A DNA stretch of 64,000 nt from positions 124,001-188,000 of the forward strand of contig NZ_JABEQD010000007.1 in the NCBI RefSeq assembly GCF_014174395.1, written 5' to 3'. This DNA is from Gluconacetobacter aggeris (GTDB lineage Bacteria; Pseudomonadota; Alphaproteobacteria; Acetobacterales; Acetobacteraceae). A program made the translations under genes and the position numbers. The notes under the pieces are model-generated. The model searched no databases. It was not told the DNA's origin and worked only from the letters and a program-made list of their open reading frames with translations. Of this stretch, positions 18,560 through 27,754 are shown piece after piece. Positions within the stretch are counted from its first letter, which is position 1; every line of letters begins with the position of its first letter.

Positions 18560-19501
18560 TCATGTATTCTGCGGATCGACGCTCCGAAAGCCATATGTCT
18601 CATACCGCGTCGTCACGGCTCCGTTCGCGACGTCCACCACCATGAAGCCTTCCGGGGTCCCGTAGCGCGTGCCATGCCACCAGTTGCCGGAGACGGCACC
18701 GCCGGTAATGTAGGGCACGCCGTGCCAGTCGATACGCTCCAGAATATGCGTATGCCCCTGAAATACACCGATGACATTATAGCGGTCGAACAGGGGAAGA
18801 ACCTCGTAAGCATTGACGACGCTCAGCGCGTGATGCTTCGCAGGCGTCGCAGGCGGGGCCGCATAGTCCTCGACGGCGGTGACGAGCGGAATATGCGTCA
18901 CCACGATAATCGGCATGCCTTCAGGCTGCGCGGCGAGATCATTGGCCAGCCACGCAATCTGCGGGGCGTCGATCCGTCCCTCATATGAGCGATCCGCCGT
19001 GATCCCGATGGAATCGAGCACGACGACATGCACGCCCTTATGGTCGAATGAATAATAAAGACGGCCGAAATTATCCTCGAAATACTTCTTGCCATACATC
19101 GGGTCGGTCGGTTCCGCGCCGCTCTTCGTATAGACGCCAAAGCAGTCGTGATTGCCGATCGTATGATGAACCGGCAGCATCAGATCGTCGGCGGTACGCT
19201 TGTAAAGGTCCAGCAGCATCGTGGCGCGCGAAGCATTGACGCCAAGTGCGTCGAAAACATGGTCACCGCCCTGAATGGCGAAATCCGCTGGAACACCACG
19301 CGCTTTGACGAAGGCCGCATGACATCCAACCTGCGCGTTCAGCTCCGGCTGAAGATGCGTGTCGGTGATGAACAGAAAGGTAAATGGCTCATGCGCACGC
19401 ATCGGCGGACGATTCGGCGCCGCCGCCCGCGCGCTGGCGGCACCGGCCAATACAAACCCGCCCGTCAGGGAAAGGAAGGAACGTCGGTTGATCTGAAACA
19501 T
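18560..19501 (-). CDS. Tat-exported calcineurin-like metallophosphoesterase
   Basis: A 313-residue protein. ATG 19501 is chosen because it puts a twin-arginine signal right at the N-terminus (INRRSFLSLTGGFVLAGA). All metallophosphoesterase blocks are present: TDTHL, GGDHVFD, GNHDCFG, VVTHIPL and GHTH, giving a two-metal site. It should act in the periplasm on a phosphomonoester or phosphodiester. The exact substrate is unknown; the fold covers nucleotidases, phosphodiesterases and acid phosphatases. It stands alone, with 324 bp upstream and 284 bp downstream free of genes. Confidence 0.88.
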   Translation of the reverse strand: MFQINRRSFLSLTGGFVLAGAASARAAAPNRPPMRAHEPFTFLFITDTHLQPELNAQVGCHAAFVKARGVPADFAIQGGDHVFDALGVNASRATMLLDLYKRTADDLMLPVHHTIGNHDCFGVYTKSGAEPTDPMYGKKYFEDNFGRLYYSFDHKGVHVVVLDSIGITADRSYEGRIDAPQIAWLANDLAAQPEGMPIIVVTHIPLVTAVEDYAAPPATPAKHHALSVVNAYEVLPLFDRYNVIGVFQGHTHILERIDWHGVPYITGGAVSGNWWHGTRYGTPEGFMVVDVANGAVTTRYETYGFRSVDPQNT

Positions 19502-19778
19502 GAAAGAGATGCTCCGGGCCAGGATGAACGATCTCGACAGTTTCGCATTCCCGCGCACGGAACGAAGCAGCAGACAGTCAATGTCATAAAGGATTCATAG
19601 AACGGGCCTGCCAACGACCCATTCATCCGAACGGCCCTCAAACCAGAGCGTTCAGGCACATTCCATATAGGTATCGGAACGTCTTATGGACGCATAGGCT
19701 CATGAACGAGGACCGAGCAACCGCAATGCAAAGAGCCCGTTCAAGAGAAACCGCCCGCCCAAGCCACCGCTCTATCCA
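19502..19778. other. Gene-free stretch upstream of the phosphoesterase
   Basis: No supported gene. A single TGTCATAAA resembling half a Pho box occurs near 19579, but no second half at the right spacing was found. The stretch is only moderately GC-rich and should hold the phosphoesterase promoter on the minus strand. Confidence 0.4.
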
Positions 19779-19817
19779 AAAAGACGCGGAGCGCGGCCAA
19801 CAGCCCCGCCCCGCGTC
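19779..19817 (-). terminator. Rho-independent terminator of the POTRA gene
   Basis: On the minus strand a GACGCGG ... CCGCGTC stem is followed directly by TTTTT. It lies 9 bp after the stop of the POTRA-domain gene. Confidence 0.65.
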
Positions 19818-19825
19818 CACCACCT

Positions 19826-20437
19826 TTATTTCTCGGTAATCTGATACGTCAGCACCACATGGTTATCCCCAGCCGGCTGCGACGGCACCACCTGGATCGC
19901 CGCGCCGACACCATGGTCCTGATAAGCCTTCTGCACCGCCTGCTGATCGGCCGCCATCGCCGCCTGATCGATCGTCGAGCCGGGACGCAGCTTCGTCGCA
20001 GCCGTCAGGTCGGCAGCCGACAGCTTCTTGTTGCCCTCGAAGACGATCTTGTCGACCACCAGCGCGGTCTGGACCACCTCCGGCGCCTGCTCCTCGATCG
20101 CCCATTCGACATAGACGGCGGCACCGGCGAATTTCATTTTCTGGCCGAATTTCAGGCCCACATTCTTTTTCTGATACACGCCCATCACGTCCTGCGCGCC
20201 GGCGGCGATCTGGTCCCGGGTCACGGTATCACCCTGATGGAACGGCAGGGCGGCCAGGATCTCGTCGGTCGAGACCAGCTTGTTCCCGGTAATGACCAGC
20301 GATTTCAGCTTCAGCGGCGTGGTGGCCGACGGCGGGGAGGCCGCGAACGCCTGCGGGCCGCAGAACGAGGCGGAGGCAAAGCCGGTGGCGATCGCAACGG
20401 CCAGCGCCGAGCGGGCCAGAAGATGACGGGTGCGCAA
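19826..20437 (-). CDS. Secreted free-standing double-POTRA-domain protein
   Basis: A 203-residue protein starting at a TTG at 20437 with a GGGAG site 9 bases upstream. It has a clear signal peptide (SALAVAIATGFASASFC, ending near AFA). Two POTRA-like repeats follow: one beginning LKLKSLVITGNKLVSTDEI and one beginning VVDKIVFEGNKKLSAADL, each with the GN-K/L-S-ADL pattern. POTRA domains normally form the periplasmic arm of BamA/TpsB/TamA barrels, but the protein ends after the second repeat (LTYQITEK) with no barrel. It is likely a soluble periplasmic partner or decoy for a barrel or secretion machine. Its own terminator follows, so it is not a truncated gene running into another. Confidence 0.78.
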   Translation of the reverse strand: MRTRHLLARSALAVAIATGFASASFCGPQAFAASPPSATTPLKLKSLVITGNKLVSTDEILAALPFHQGDTVTRDQIAAGAQDVMGVYQKKNVGLKFGQKMKFAGAAVYVEWAIEEQAPEVVQTALVVDKIVFEGNKKLSAADLTAATKLRPGSTIDQAAMAADQQAVQKAYQDHGVGAAIQVVPSQPAGDNHVVLTYQITEK

Positions 20438-20552
20438 GACGGAATTCTCCCAGACATGACCGGGCGGCCGGAACGCCGCCCTTGCCTGTCCATGATGCAC
20501 AGCTATCCGCCCATGCCAATGCCGCCAGCCGACATGGGCGGCCCCAAGGCGA

Positions 20553-21128
20553 TCAGATCGTGACGCCCACCCCCAGCACGGCAATAAACTGCGCCAGCCA
20601 GCGCGGATGCGCCGGCCAGGCCGGCGCCGTGACCAGCCATCCATCGGTCACCGCGTCATCGACCGCGATATCCGCATAAATCCCGCCCGCCAGCTCAACC
20701 TCCGGACGGCACGCCGGATAGGCCGACACGGTACGTCCCTCGATCACCCTTGCGGCAGCCAGCAACTGGGCCCCATGGCACACGGCAGCAACCGGCCGGC
20801 CGGCAAAGGCGCGCACCAGGTCGATCACCCGCGCATCCAGCCGCAGATATTCCGGCGCCCGGCCACCCGGAATCACCAGCCCGGCATAATCCGCCGCGTT
20901 CACCCCCTCGAAATCCGCCGTCAGGGCGAAACGATGCCCCGGCTTCTCGCTGTAGGTCTGCGCCCCCTCGAAATCGTGAATCGCCGTCAGCACATGCTCG
21001 CCCGCTTTCTTGCCCGGACAGACCGCATCGACGGTAAACCCCAGCATCGACAGCGCCTGATACGGGACCATGATCTCGTAATCCTCGACATAGTCGCCCG
21101 CCAGCAGCAGCAATTTCTTCGCGCTCAT
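20553..21128 (-). CDS. DJ-1/PfpI-family protein
   Basis: A 191-residue flavodoxin-like alpha/beta protein. The nucleophile-elbow cysteine is C117 in AAVCHGAQ, with the family glutamate region [12 protein letters not shown] near the start and [12 protein letters not shown] before the cysteine. Members include the PfpI-type peptidase/deglycase group and several without known activity. It may act on glyoxal-damaged proteins or as a stress protein, but the sequence does not decide. It is followed 30 bp away by moaB, same strand (moaB is upstream in transcription). Confidence 0.88.
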   Translation of the reverse strand: MSAKKLLLLAGDYVEDYEIMVPYQALSMLGFTVDAVCPGKKAGEHVLTAIHDFEGAQTYSEKPGHRFALTADFEGVNAADYAGLVIPGGRAPEYLRLDARVIDLVRAFAGRPVAAVCHGAQLLAAARVIEGRTVSAYPACRPEVELAGGIYADIAVDDAVTDGWLVTAPAWPAHPRWLAQFIAVLGVGVTI

Positions 21129-21158
21129 GGATCGCGTTCCCTTTTCCGTGGTCGTCGT

Positions 21159-21707
21159 TCAGTCGTGCGAAGCCGGCAGATGCTCGCGCAGGCGCGGCAT
21201 CAGCTCCACGAAGTTGCAGGGCCGATGCCGGCTGTCGAGCTGCCAGACCAGAATGTCGTCCCAGCCATCCTTCACCGCACCGCTCGATCCTGGCAGCGCG
21301 AACAGGTAGGTCCCCCCCGCCACCCCGGCCAGCGCCCGCGACTGGATCGTGGAGGTCCCGATCTTCTGGTACGACAGCATGCGGAACAGCTCGCCGAATC
21401 CCTCGATGCGCTTCTCCAGCACCTGCTCATAGGCTTCGGGCGTCACGTCGCGCCCGGTCACACCGGTGCCACCGGTCGAGATGATCACGTCGATCTCGGG
21501 ATCGGCGATCCATTCCTTCAGGCAGCCGGTGATATGGTCCACATCATCCGGCTCGATGCTGCGCGCCGCCAGATGATGCCCGGCAGCAACAATCCGCTCG
21601 GCCAGCAACCTGCCGGAGGTATCGGTTTCCAGGGTACGCGTGTCCGACACGGTCATCACCGCGATGCGGACAGGCAGGAAGGGGCGGGTAAGATCCAGCT
21701 TTGACAT
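21159..21707 (-). CDS. moaB: Molybdenum cofactor biosynthesis protein B
   Basis: A 182-residue MoaB/MogA-family protein. It has the N-terminal [12 protein letters not shown], the molybdopterin-binding [16 protein letters not shown], and [19 protein letters not shown], which is the MoaB-type ending. It probably adenylylates molybdopterin or binds a precursor on the way to molybdenum cofactor. No other moa or moe genes are in the window. It probably co-transcribes with the DJ-1-like gene downstream. Confidence 0.9.
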   Translation of the reverse strand: MSKLDLTRPFLPVRIAVMTVSDTRTLETDTSGRLLAERIVAAGHHLAARSIEPDDVDHITGCLKEWIADPEIDVIISTGGTGVTGRDVTPEAYEQVLEKRIEGFGELFRMLSYQKIGTSTIQSRALAGVAGGTYLFALPGSSGAVKDGWDDILVWQLDSRHRPCNFVELMPRLREHLPASHD

Positions 21708-21773
21708 GGCGGCATGTTCTCCATCGCCGGAAGGGGCGTCAACGCCTTATTCAACCCGCAGGCCACGGCGTGA

Positions 21774-21818
21774 TTGACAGACGCTCCGGTACATTTAATT
21801 AATGATCCATATGGATCA
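21774..21818 (+). promoter_or_regulatory. Promoter with perfect 16-bp palindromic operator for the TetR operon
   Basis: A consensus TTGACA (21774-21779) is followed by AT-rich -10 candidates at 21794-21802, and then by the perfect palindrome TGATCCATATGGATCA (21803-21818), which ends 3 bp before the TetR start. The position over the start region suggests autorepression by the TetR protein. Confidence 0.65.
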
Positions 21819-21821
21819 AAA

Positions 21822-22415
21822 ATGAAGCTGAGGAAGATGGCACGCCCCATAGATCCCGACCTCCGCCCGCGCCTTCTTGAGCAAATCATCGCCTATGTGA
21901 TCGCCAACGGCGTGGCCGACTTTTCCGTCAGGACCGTGGCCGCCGCGATCGAAACCAGCCATCGCACAATCCTGTATCATTTCGGCTCGCGCGAGCAGTT
22001 GCTCTGCACCGTCTTCGATACGATCCGCGAGACCGGAAGCGTAGCGCTGGACGCCGCCCTGCCACAGCAAGGCGATCCGCAACGCATCTTCAAAGCGGCA
22101 TGGCGTTATCTGGCCCAACCGCGCATGCGGCCGACCCTCTGCCTTTTCTACGAAATGTATGCGATCGCCACCCGCGATCCGGATCGGTTTGGCGATTACG
22201 CACGCCGCACGGCGCATTTCTGGCTGACGACGGCCAGTGCCCGCTTCAGCAACGCGGGCGCATCACCCGAGGCCGCGCGCCTACTGGGCGGGATGACGAT
22301 CGCTATGCTGCGCGGCGCCACACTGGAACTGGCGGCAACCGGCGAGGTGGAGCGGCTGACCGAAGCGGTCGATGCCTTTCTCGACCTCCTGCCCTGTGCC
22401 GGGGACATGCCATGA
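21822..22415 (+). CDS. TetR/AcrR-family transcriptional regulator
   Basis: A 197-residue regulator. The N-terminal helix-turn-helix (VRTVAAAIETSHRTILYHFGS) fits TetR, and the C-terminal ligand domain has no recognisable subfamily signature. ATG 21822 or 21837 could be the start; the first lies just after a perfect palindrome that is a likely operator. It overlaps the next gene by ATGA, so it is co-transcribed with the membrane acyltransferase it presumably controls. Confidence 0.88.
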   Translation: MKLRKMARPIDPDLRPRLLEQIIAYVIANGVADFSVRTVAAAIETSHRTILYHFGSREQLLCTVFDTIRETGSVALDAALPQQGDPQRIFKAAWRYLAQPRMRPTLCLFYEMYAIATRDPDRFGDYARRTAHFWLTTASARFSNAGASPEAARLLGGMTIAMLRGATLELAATGEVERLTEAVDAFLDLLPCAGDMP

Positions 22416-23563
22416 CACAACCGGCCCGAATCGCCGGCATGGATGCCGCTCGAGGCGCCATCATGCTCATCATGGCCACGGACCACGTCAACGCGCTGGT
22501 CGTACGTCGCCATTCGGCCGAATTCTGGGCCGGATCATGGACGCACTACGGCGATACGCTGGCTGATCGCATCCAGCTCGGCTTTCGCATCTTCTCCGAT
22601 CTCTGCGCGCCGGGCTTCTTCTTCTGGATGGGCAGCGGGATCGCCCTGCTGGCGGCGCGCCGAACCGACTGGCCCCACGGACGGCTGAGAACGCACACCT
22701 TGCTACGTGGCATCCTTCTCATAGCCCTGAGCTGGTTTGTCGAGGTGCCGGCATGGCTGGTCGGCATACACGGCGACCATACCGGTGGGTCGCCGGGCGG
22801 ATGGCCGGGCGCGGGCCCGGCCATCCGCCTGCCGATCACCGTGCTGACCGCATTGGGACTATGCACCATCCTGCTGGCCCTGTTCCAACCCCTGCTGCGA
22901 CGACGTATCGCCATGGCGTGCCTCGCCGTGTTCTGCGCGCTGTCCCCTTCCCTCTTCCTACCCGACGACCCGCGATCTCCCACCGGCATGCTGGCCCGGC
23001 TGGGACTGGTGGCCGGACAGACCGGGGGGCTCTATGTCGAATATCCGGTGCTGCCATGGCTGGGCGTCACCCTGTTCGGCCATCTTTTCGGTCAATGCCT
23101 GGCCCGCCAGCCCGGCAGAACGCTGCAGGCTTCGTTGTGGATCGGTGTCGGGTGCCTCCTGCTGAGCCTTATGCTGCGCTGGCACGGCACATTCGGCAAT
23201 CTGCGCCCACCTCGTGACGGATCGTGGCGGGAGTTCCTCAATCTCGTCAAATACCCGCCCTCGCCGGTATTCGTGCTGTCGATGCTCGGCGGCACGCTCT
23301 GCCTGTTCCGGGCCTTGTCCCACGATCCCGAAAACCGGCTGGCGAGACTGTGCATCGGCTTCGGGCGCGCGCCACTGGCGTTCTACCTGGGGCATCTGTG
23401 GCTGTTCGCCATCATCGGCGCCGCGTTCTTCCCATTCGGTACCGACTACGCAACCGGGCTGCTGGTCTGGCTGGTCGGCCTGGGGCCGCTTTACTGGCTC
23501 TGCGCCACATTCGCGCGGATCCGGCGCGCCCAGTCCGCCACATCATGGTTTCATCTGTTCTGA
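22412..23563 (+). CDS. HGSNAT-like (DUF1624) membrane acyltransferase-family protein
   Basis: A 383-residue multi-pass inner-membrane protein that begins with the family pattern GMDAARGAIMLIMATDHVNA, matching the heparan-alpha-glucosaminide N-acetyltransferase/DUF1624 family. In such proteins the early RG and DH residues are conserved and acyl groups are moved across the membrane. About 9-10 hydrophobic segments follow. The acceptor, perhaps a sugar or lipid, is unknown. It is translationally coupled to the TetR regulator, and a DUF2834 gene lies 29 bp downstream. Confidence 0.78.
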   Translation: MTQPARIAGMDAARGAIMLIMATDHVNALVVRRHSAEFWAGSWTHYGDTLADRIQLGFRIFSDLCAPGFFFWMGSGIALLAARRTDWPHGRLRTHTLLRGILLIALSWFVEVPAWLVGIHGDHTGGSPGGWPGAGPAIRLPITVLTALGLCTILLALFQPLLRRRIAMACLAVFCALSPSLFLPDDPRSPTGMLARLGLVAGQTGGLYVEYPVLPWLGVTLFGHLFGQCLARQPGRTLQASLWIGVGCLLLSLMLRWHGTFGNLRPPRDGSWREFLNLVKYPPSPVFVLSMLGGTLCLFRALSHDPENRLARLCIGFGRAPLAFYLGHLWLFAIIGAAFFPFGTDYATGLLVWLVGLGPLYWLCATFARIRRAQSATSWFHLF

Positions 23564-23592
23564 CTGTCCTCCGAAAACCGCTGGAGACAATC

Positions 23593-23946
23593 ATGTCTTT
23601 ACGACATCGATATTTTGCACTGTGCGTGTTGGGTGTGGCGACACCCTATGCGTTCTTCGTCCCCTGGTTGCTGGACCATGGATTGGTGCCCGGCGCTTTC
23701 ATACGCGATCTGGCCGTGAACCGGGTCAGCCTCTTCTTCGCGGCAGATGTCGTGGTGTCCGCGCTGGTACTCTTCCGGTTTGCCTGGACCGAACACCGGG
23801 CCGGCAGGCTGTGCCGGGTCTGGCCGGTTTACGCCGCCACTCTTCTGGCAGGCGTATCATGCGGATTTCCACTGATGCTCTTCATGCGGCAGGCTCGGAC
23901 AGAGCGGGCCACGAACCGCAACACCCCGGATCAGCCAGCCGGCTGA
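23593..23946 (+). CDS. DUF2834 membrane protein
   Basis: A 117-residue protein with three hydrophobic segments and the DUF2834 pattern: YFALCVLGVATPYAFF, a DHGL...AFIRDL loop, FFAADVVVSALVLFRFAW, then a third helix. Function is unknown. It follows the acyltransferase and probably belongs to the TetR-controlled operon. Its last 16 bp overlap the convergent SbcC-like gene. Confidence 0.82.
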   Translation: MSLRHRYFALCVLGVATPYAFFVPWLLDHGLVPGAFIRDLAVNRVSLFFAADVVVSALVLFRFAWTEHRAGRLCRVWPVYAATLLAGVSCGFPLMLFMRQARTERATNRNTPDQPAG

Positions 23947-26615
23947 TTCTGTTCCCCCACCGGCTCGACCGCCAGCCGCCTTGCCCCCAGCCCGGTAAAC
24001 AGCTCCGTCCGGCAGGTCAGGATCAGGATCTGCAACCGGCCGGCTGCCTCGGTCAGAATGTCGAACATCCGGTCCAGCCGCCCCGAATCGGCATAGGTCA
24101 GGGCATCGTCCAGCACCAGCATCGCCGGCCGCCCCCGCGCCTGCATCAGGTCCGCCAGCCCCAGCCGCGCCAGCACCGCAATCTGCTCGCGCGTTCCGTC
24201 CGACAGAGTCGCGAACGGCTCGTCGATCCGCCGCGACAGCGCCGAAATGCTGAAATCCGGCTCCACGGTGGCCACGGCACGCGGAAACAGCGCCGCCAGT
24301 GCCGGCTGGATCGCGCGGGCCAGCGGCGCCAGATAACGCTCGGTCGCCGCCCGCTCCGCCGCCGCCACCGCATCGCGCAGGCATTGCAGGATCGCAACCT
24401 CCCGCGCGCAGGCCGCATCCTCCGCGGCATGGGCCGCCCGCAGCCGCTCCTGCGCCGCAATGCGCTCGTCCAGCCCATCGCCCTCCGCCGCGCGAATGCG
24501 GGCCTCGCGCGCCGCCATTTCCTGCCGCAGCGCCGCCAGGCGCGCATGGCCCTCCTGAATCGTGCGCTCCAGCCGCTGGATCGCCGCATCGGCCAGCGCC
24601 TCGGTCCCCTCGGGCCGCGTCTCCTCGATACGCACCAGCGCCTGCTCCGCCCGCTCGGCGGCTTCATGCCCGGCCGCCAGGCGGGCCGACAGCGCCTCAT
24701 CCGCCTCCACCGCCCGCGCGGCCTCCAGATCGCGCGCCAACTGGGTCGCGCCATCCCGCGCCACCTGCCATTCAGCCCGCAACCGCGCCAGATCCTCCGC
24801 CGCCCGACGCATCGTCTCGTCGGGAGAAAGCAGCGCCCGATGCGCGGCATCGTACCGCGCCTCGGCCACGTCCATCGCCTGTCGGGCCGCCTCCAGCATC
24901 GCCAGCGGGTCATCCGTCCCGTCGCCGGCCTCACCGATCCGCGCGATGCGCACATCCAGATCCGCCAGCCGCCGCCGGGCCGCTTCCATCGCCGTCGCCG
25001 GCACCTGATCGGCGCCGGCCAGCAGGCCGCCCAGCACCGTCCGAGCAGCCTGGAAGGCCAGTTCCGCCTGCCGCCGCACAGCCAGCGCCGCCTCGGCAGC
25101 GGGAGTATCGGCACAACCAGCCGCCGCCAGCGCCCGGCGCAGCACCTCTTCCGCTCCCGCCAGTTCCGCGCGCAACGCGTCACGCCCATGGCTGGCCGGT
25201 TCGATGCGGATGGTGCCGATCCCCTCGATCCGCAGCACGGCATTGTCCGTCACCACAATGCGGCCGCTCTCCAGCGCCTGCCCATCCAGCACCAGCCGCC
25301 CGCGCGCGCCATCGGCCAATGTCACATCCAGCGTCGTCGCCTGTGCCCGGCTGGCAGCGCGCGCCGCATCCAGCGCGCGCTCGGCCTTGCGGATCGCCCC
25401 CAGCCGCGCATCGTCGATCGTGCAGGCATCCAGCTCCGCCGCCGCCTGCGTCACAGCCCGCGCCGCCTCGTCCAGCCGGTCCAGCGCCGCCGCCGCCTCG
25501 CGCCGCTCACGCACCAGCCGCGCCCGTTCCACCCGGCCCGCCGCCAGGTCCAGCGCCCGGCGTGCCGCCTGGCGCCCGGCATCGGCCATCCGCACCGCCT
25601 CCAGCCGCGCGGCATGCGCCGCCCCCGCCGCATCATGCGCCCCCTGCGCCGCCTGCAACGCGCCTTCCAGCTCCGCCACCCGCGCCGTTCCCGCCGCCAG
25701 ATCGCGCTCCCACGCCGCGCGCCCGGCCAGATCCTGCCGCACGGCAGCCAGTTGCGCCGCCGCATGGTCGCGCACCGCCCGCGCGGCCCGATGCCGGGCA
25801 TCATAATCCCGCAGCCGGTCACGCACCCGGCCCGCCTCGGCCAGACCGGCGCGCTCCTTTTCCCGCCGGTCGGCATCGTCCTCATGCGCCAGCCGGCGGC
25901 GCAGATCCGCCATGGCGTTCAGATCGTCTTCCAGGCCCTGCCGGCGGGTCTCCAACCGCGCCAGTTCGGCCGCCGCCTCCTGCTCGCCCTCCTTCGCGGC
26001 ACGAAAGCGGCCGCGCGGATTCCCACGCCCGTCCAGCAGCACGGCAAGGTCGGCCGTCACCCGCGCCAGCACCCGGCCCGCCGCGTCCCCGCCGGTCATG
26101 GCATCCAGATCGGCTTCCAGGCACGACCGGATGGTGGCCCGCGCCGGGTCCGACAGGTCGGGCTGCACCAGGCTCTGCCCCTGCGTCACCCACAGCGCAT
26201 TCAGCAGCCCCATCGCCTCGGCGCCGCGCTTGCCCGCCTCCACGCCCAGCAGATCCTGCAACCGCGCCTCGGCCGCGTCGCCATCCAGCCGTTCGCCGCC
26301 CCCTTCCAGCCGGGCAAAAGCCCGCTGCATGAAGCGCTTCTCCAGCCGCCAGTCGCCCCCGTCGAGCGTGAAATCGACCGCGATACGCGGCGCCCCCCGC
26401 CCGCCATAAGGTTGCAGGTCCGCGATCGGCCGCGCCTTCGACCCGTGCGGCAGCAGAAACACCGCACGCAACGCCGCCAGCAGCGTCGATTTGCCGAATT
26501 CGTTCGGCGCCCCCAGCAGGTTGATGCCCGGCCCCAGCCCCGTCAGCCGCACGGCATCGCCGAACCGGCGAACCTGCTCGACCTCCAGCCCCCGCAGAAT
26601 CATGCCACCGGTCAT
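23931..26615 (-). CDS. SbcC/YhaN-like AAA ATPase (SMC-like)
   Basis: An 894-residue ATPase. The N-terminal Walker A is GAPNEFGKST (K42), and long alanine/arginine-rich coiled-coil stretches occupy most of residues 190-800. The C-terminal head has the signature LSDGTREQIAVLARL and Walker B MLVLDDALTY. There is no obvious CxxC zinc hook at the apex, so it is closer to YhaN than to classical SbcC. ATG 26615 overlaps the stop of the nuclease gene by ATGA. The pair should form an ATP-driven DNA end-processing complex. Role in repair, restart or phage defence is not decided by sequence. Confidence 0.85.
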   Translation of the reverse strand: MTGGMILRGLEVEQVRRFGDAVRLTGLGPGINLLGAPNEFGKSTLLAALRAVFLLPHGSKARPIADLQPYGGRGAPRIAVDFTLDGGDWRLEKRFMQRAFARLEGGGERLDGDAAEARLQDLLGVEAGKRGAEAMGLLNALWVTQGQSLVQPDLSDPARATIRSCLEADLDAMTGGDAAGRVLARVTADLAVLLDGRGNPRGRFRAAKEGEQEAAAELARLETRRQGLEDDLNAMADLRRRLAHEDDADRREKERAGLAEAGRVRDRLRDYDARHRAARAVRDHAAAQLAAVRQDLAGRAAWERDLAAGTARVAELEGALQAAQGAHDAAGAAHAARLEAVRMADAGRQAARRALDLAAGRVERARLVRERREAAAALDRLDEAARAVTQAAAELDACTIDDARLGAIRKAERALDAARAASRAQATTLDVTLADGARGRLVLDGQALESGRIVVTDNAVLRIEGIGTIRIEPASHGRDALRAELAGAEEVLRRALAAAGCADTPAAEAALAVRRQAELAFQAARTVLGGLLAGADQVPATAMEAARRRLADLDVRIARIGEAGDGTDDPLAMLEAARQAMDVAEARYDAAHRALLSPDETMRRAAEDLARLRAEWQVARDGATQLARDLEAARAVEADEALSARLAAGHEAAERAEQALVRIEETRPEGTEALADAAIQRLERTIQEGHARLAALRQEMAAREARIRAAEGDGLDERIAAQERLRAAHAAEDAACAREVAILQCLRDAVAAAERAATERYLAPLARAIQPALAALFPRAVATVEPDFSISALSRRIDEPFATLSDGTREQIAVLARLGLADLMQARGRPAMLVLDDALTYADSGRLDRMFDILTEAAGRLQILILTCRTELFTGLGARRLAVEPVGEQNQPAG

Positions 26616-27754
26616 GCCATCCCCCCGGCCCCGTCGCGCGCCAGCAGATACAGCCGTTGCAGCGCCGCCGCCGCGATCGCCCGCGCCGCCTCGTCGCCCT
26701 CGCCGGCCTGCCGCGCCAGCGTCTCGGCGGCGGCCCGCACGGCGCCGCCCGGCCCGAACGCATCCAGATCGTCCGACGACGGCGCCAGCCCCGGCGCGCC
26801 ATCGATTCGCAGCAACCGCAACGCCGAGCCCAGCCCGTCCACAATCCGCGCCTGCCAGCCTTCCAGCTCCGACAGCCCCAGCGCCCCGCTCACGGCCAGC
26901 CACACCAGCACCCGGCTGGGATCATCGGGATCGATCGCGCGCAGCCGCCCCTCCAGCGCCGCGATATCGTCGGCACAGGTCAGCACCGCCTGCGCCCGCG
27001 CCCAGCGAAAGCGCCCGACCGCATGGGATTCGACCACCGGTTCGGCCCGAGGCCCATCCAGCGTCACCAGCAGCGCCTGCCCCCCGCCCGCACCGCCGAG
27101 GTCGAACCCATCGACCTCCGGCGTGCCCGAATACCAGGTGCGGGCATCGATCCGCTGGGCGCCATGCCAATCGCCAAGCGCGAGATAGGATAGCCCCGCC
27201 TGCCGCGCCCGATCGATGGCCAGCAGATTATGCCCCGGCGCCTCCTCCCCGAAACTCCGCACCGAACCATGCGCCAGCCCGACCCGGATCGCCCCCTCGG
27301 GCGTGGCCGCGCCATCCATCCAGGCGGTCGGGTCGCCGATGACATGCCGATGCCCCAATCCGGCGGGCAGCAGCCACGCCGTACCCGCCGCATCCAGCGC
27401 CGCCGGCGCGTGGGCCAGATGCGGCACGATATGATCCGGCAGGCCGGTCCGCGCCAGCCGTTCCCACAGCCCGTCCCGCTCGTTGAAATCATGGTTGCCG
27501 GGAATCAGGTGCCAGCGCAGGTCGGGAAACTGGCGCATCCGCTCCACCGGCTGGCGCAGCGTGCGCTCCGAGGGGCGCAGATGGTCGTAGATATCCCCCG
27601 CCACCACGACGCATTCCGCCCCCTGGGCGCGGGCCAGACGGCCGATCCGGCCGATCGCTTCCAGCCGTTCCTGCTGCAGGACGGGCAGGATATCATCGTC
27701 GGCGAAGCGGAAGACCTTGCCGATCTGCCAGTCGGACGTGTGAAGCAGGCGCAT
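26612..27754 (-). CDS. SbcD/YhaO-like DNA exonuclease (metallophosphoesterase)
   Basis: A 380-residue Mre11/SbcD-like nuclease subunit. Metal motifs are SDWQIGK near the N-terminus, VVAGDIYD, IPGNHDFNE, AHGSV and a late LGDWHGAQ. The first motif has Q where SbcD normally has H (DWHLG); I believe this variant is common in the YhaO-like branch, but it could alter metal use. It is upstream of and coupled to the SbcC-like ATPase. The two genes face the divergent FUSC operon across 254 bp. Confidence 0.86.
   Translation of the reverse strand: MRLLHTSDWQIGKVFRFADDDILPVLQQERLEAIGRIGRLARAQGAECVVVAGDIYDHLRPSERTLRQPVERMRQFPDLRWHLIPGNHDFNERDGLWERLARTGLPDHIVPHLAHAPAALDAAGTAWLLPAGLGHRHVIGDPTAWMDGAATPEGAIRVGLAHGSVRSFGEEAPGHNLLAIDRARQAGLSYLALGDWHGAQRIDARTWYSGTPEVDGFDLGGAGGGQALLVTLDGPRAEPVVESHAVGRFRWARAQAVLTCADDIAALEGRLRAIDPDDPSRVLVWLAVSGALGLSELEGWQARIVDGLGSALRLLRIDGAPGLAPSSDDLDAFGPGGAVRAAAETLARQAGEGDEAARAIAAAALQRLYLLARDGAGGMA

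Noticed and set aside
19570-19590. Possible Pho box upstream of the phosphoesterase
   Set aside because: Only one TGTCATAAA half is present and the second half at the expected 11-bp spacing is missing.
24299-26332. A 677-codon plus-strand frame very rich in proline and alanine
   Set aside because: It is the antisense of the SbcC-like gene; the composition is what high-GC codons give in reverse and no family pattern appears.
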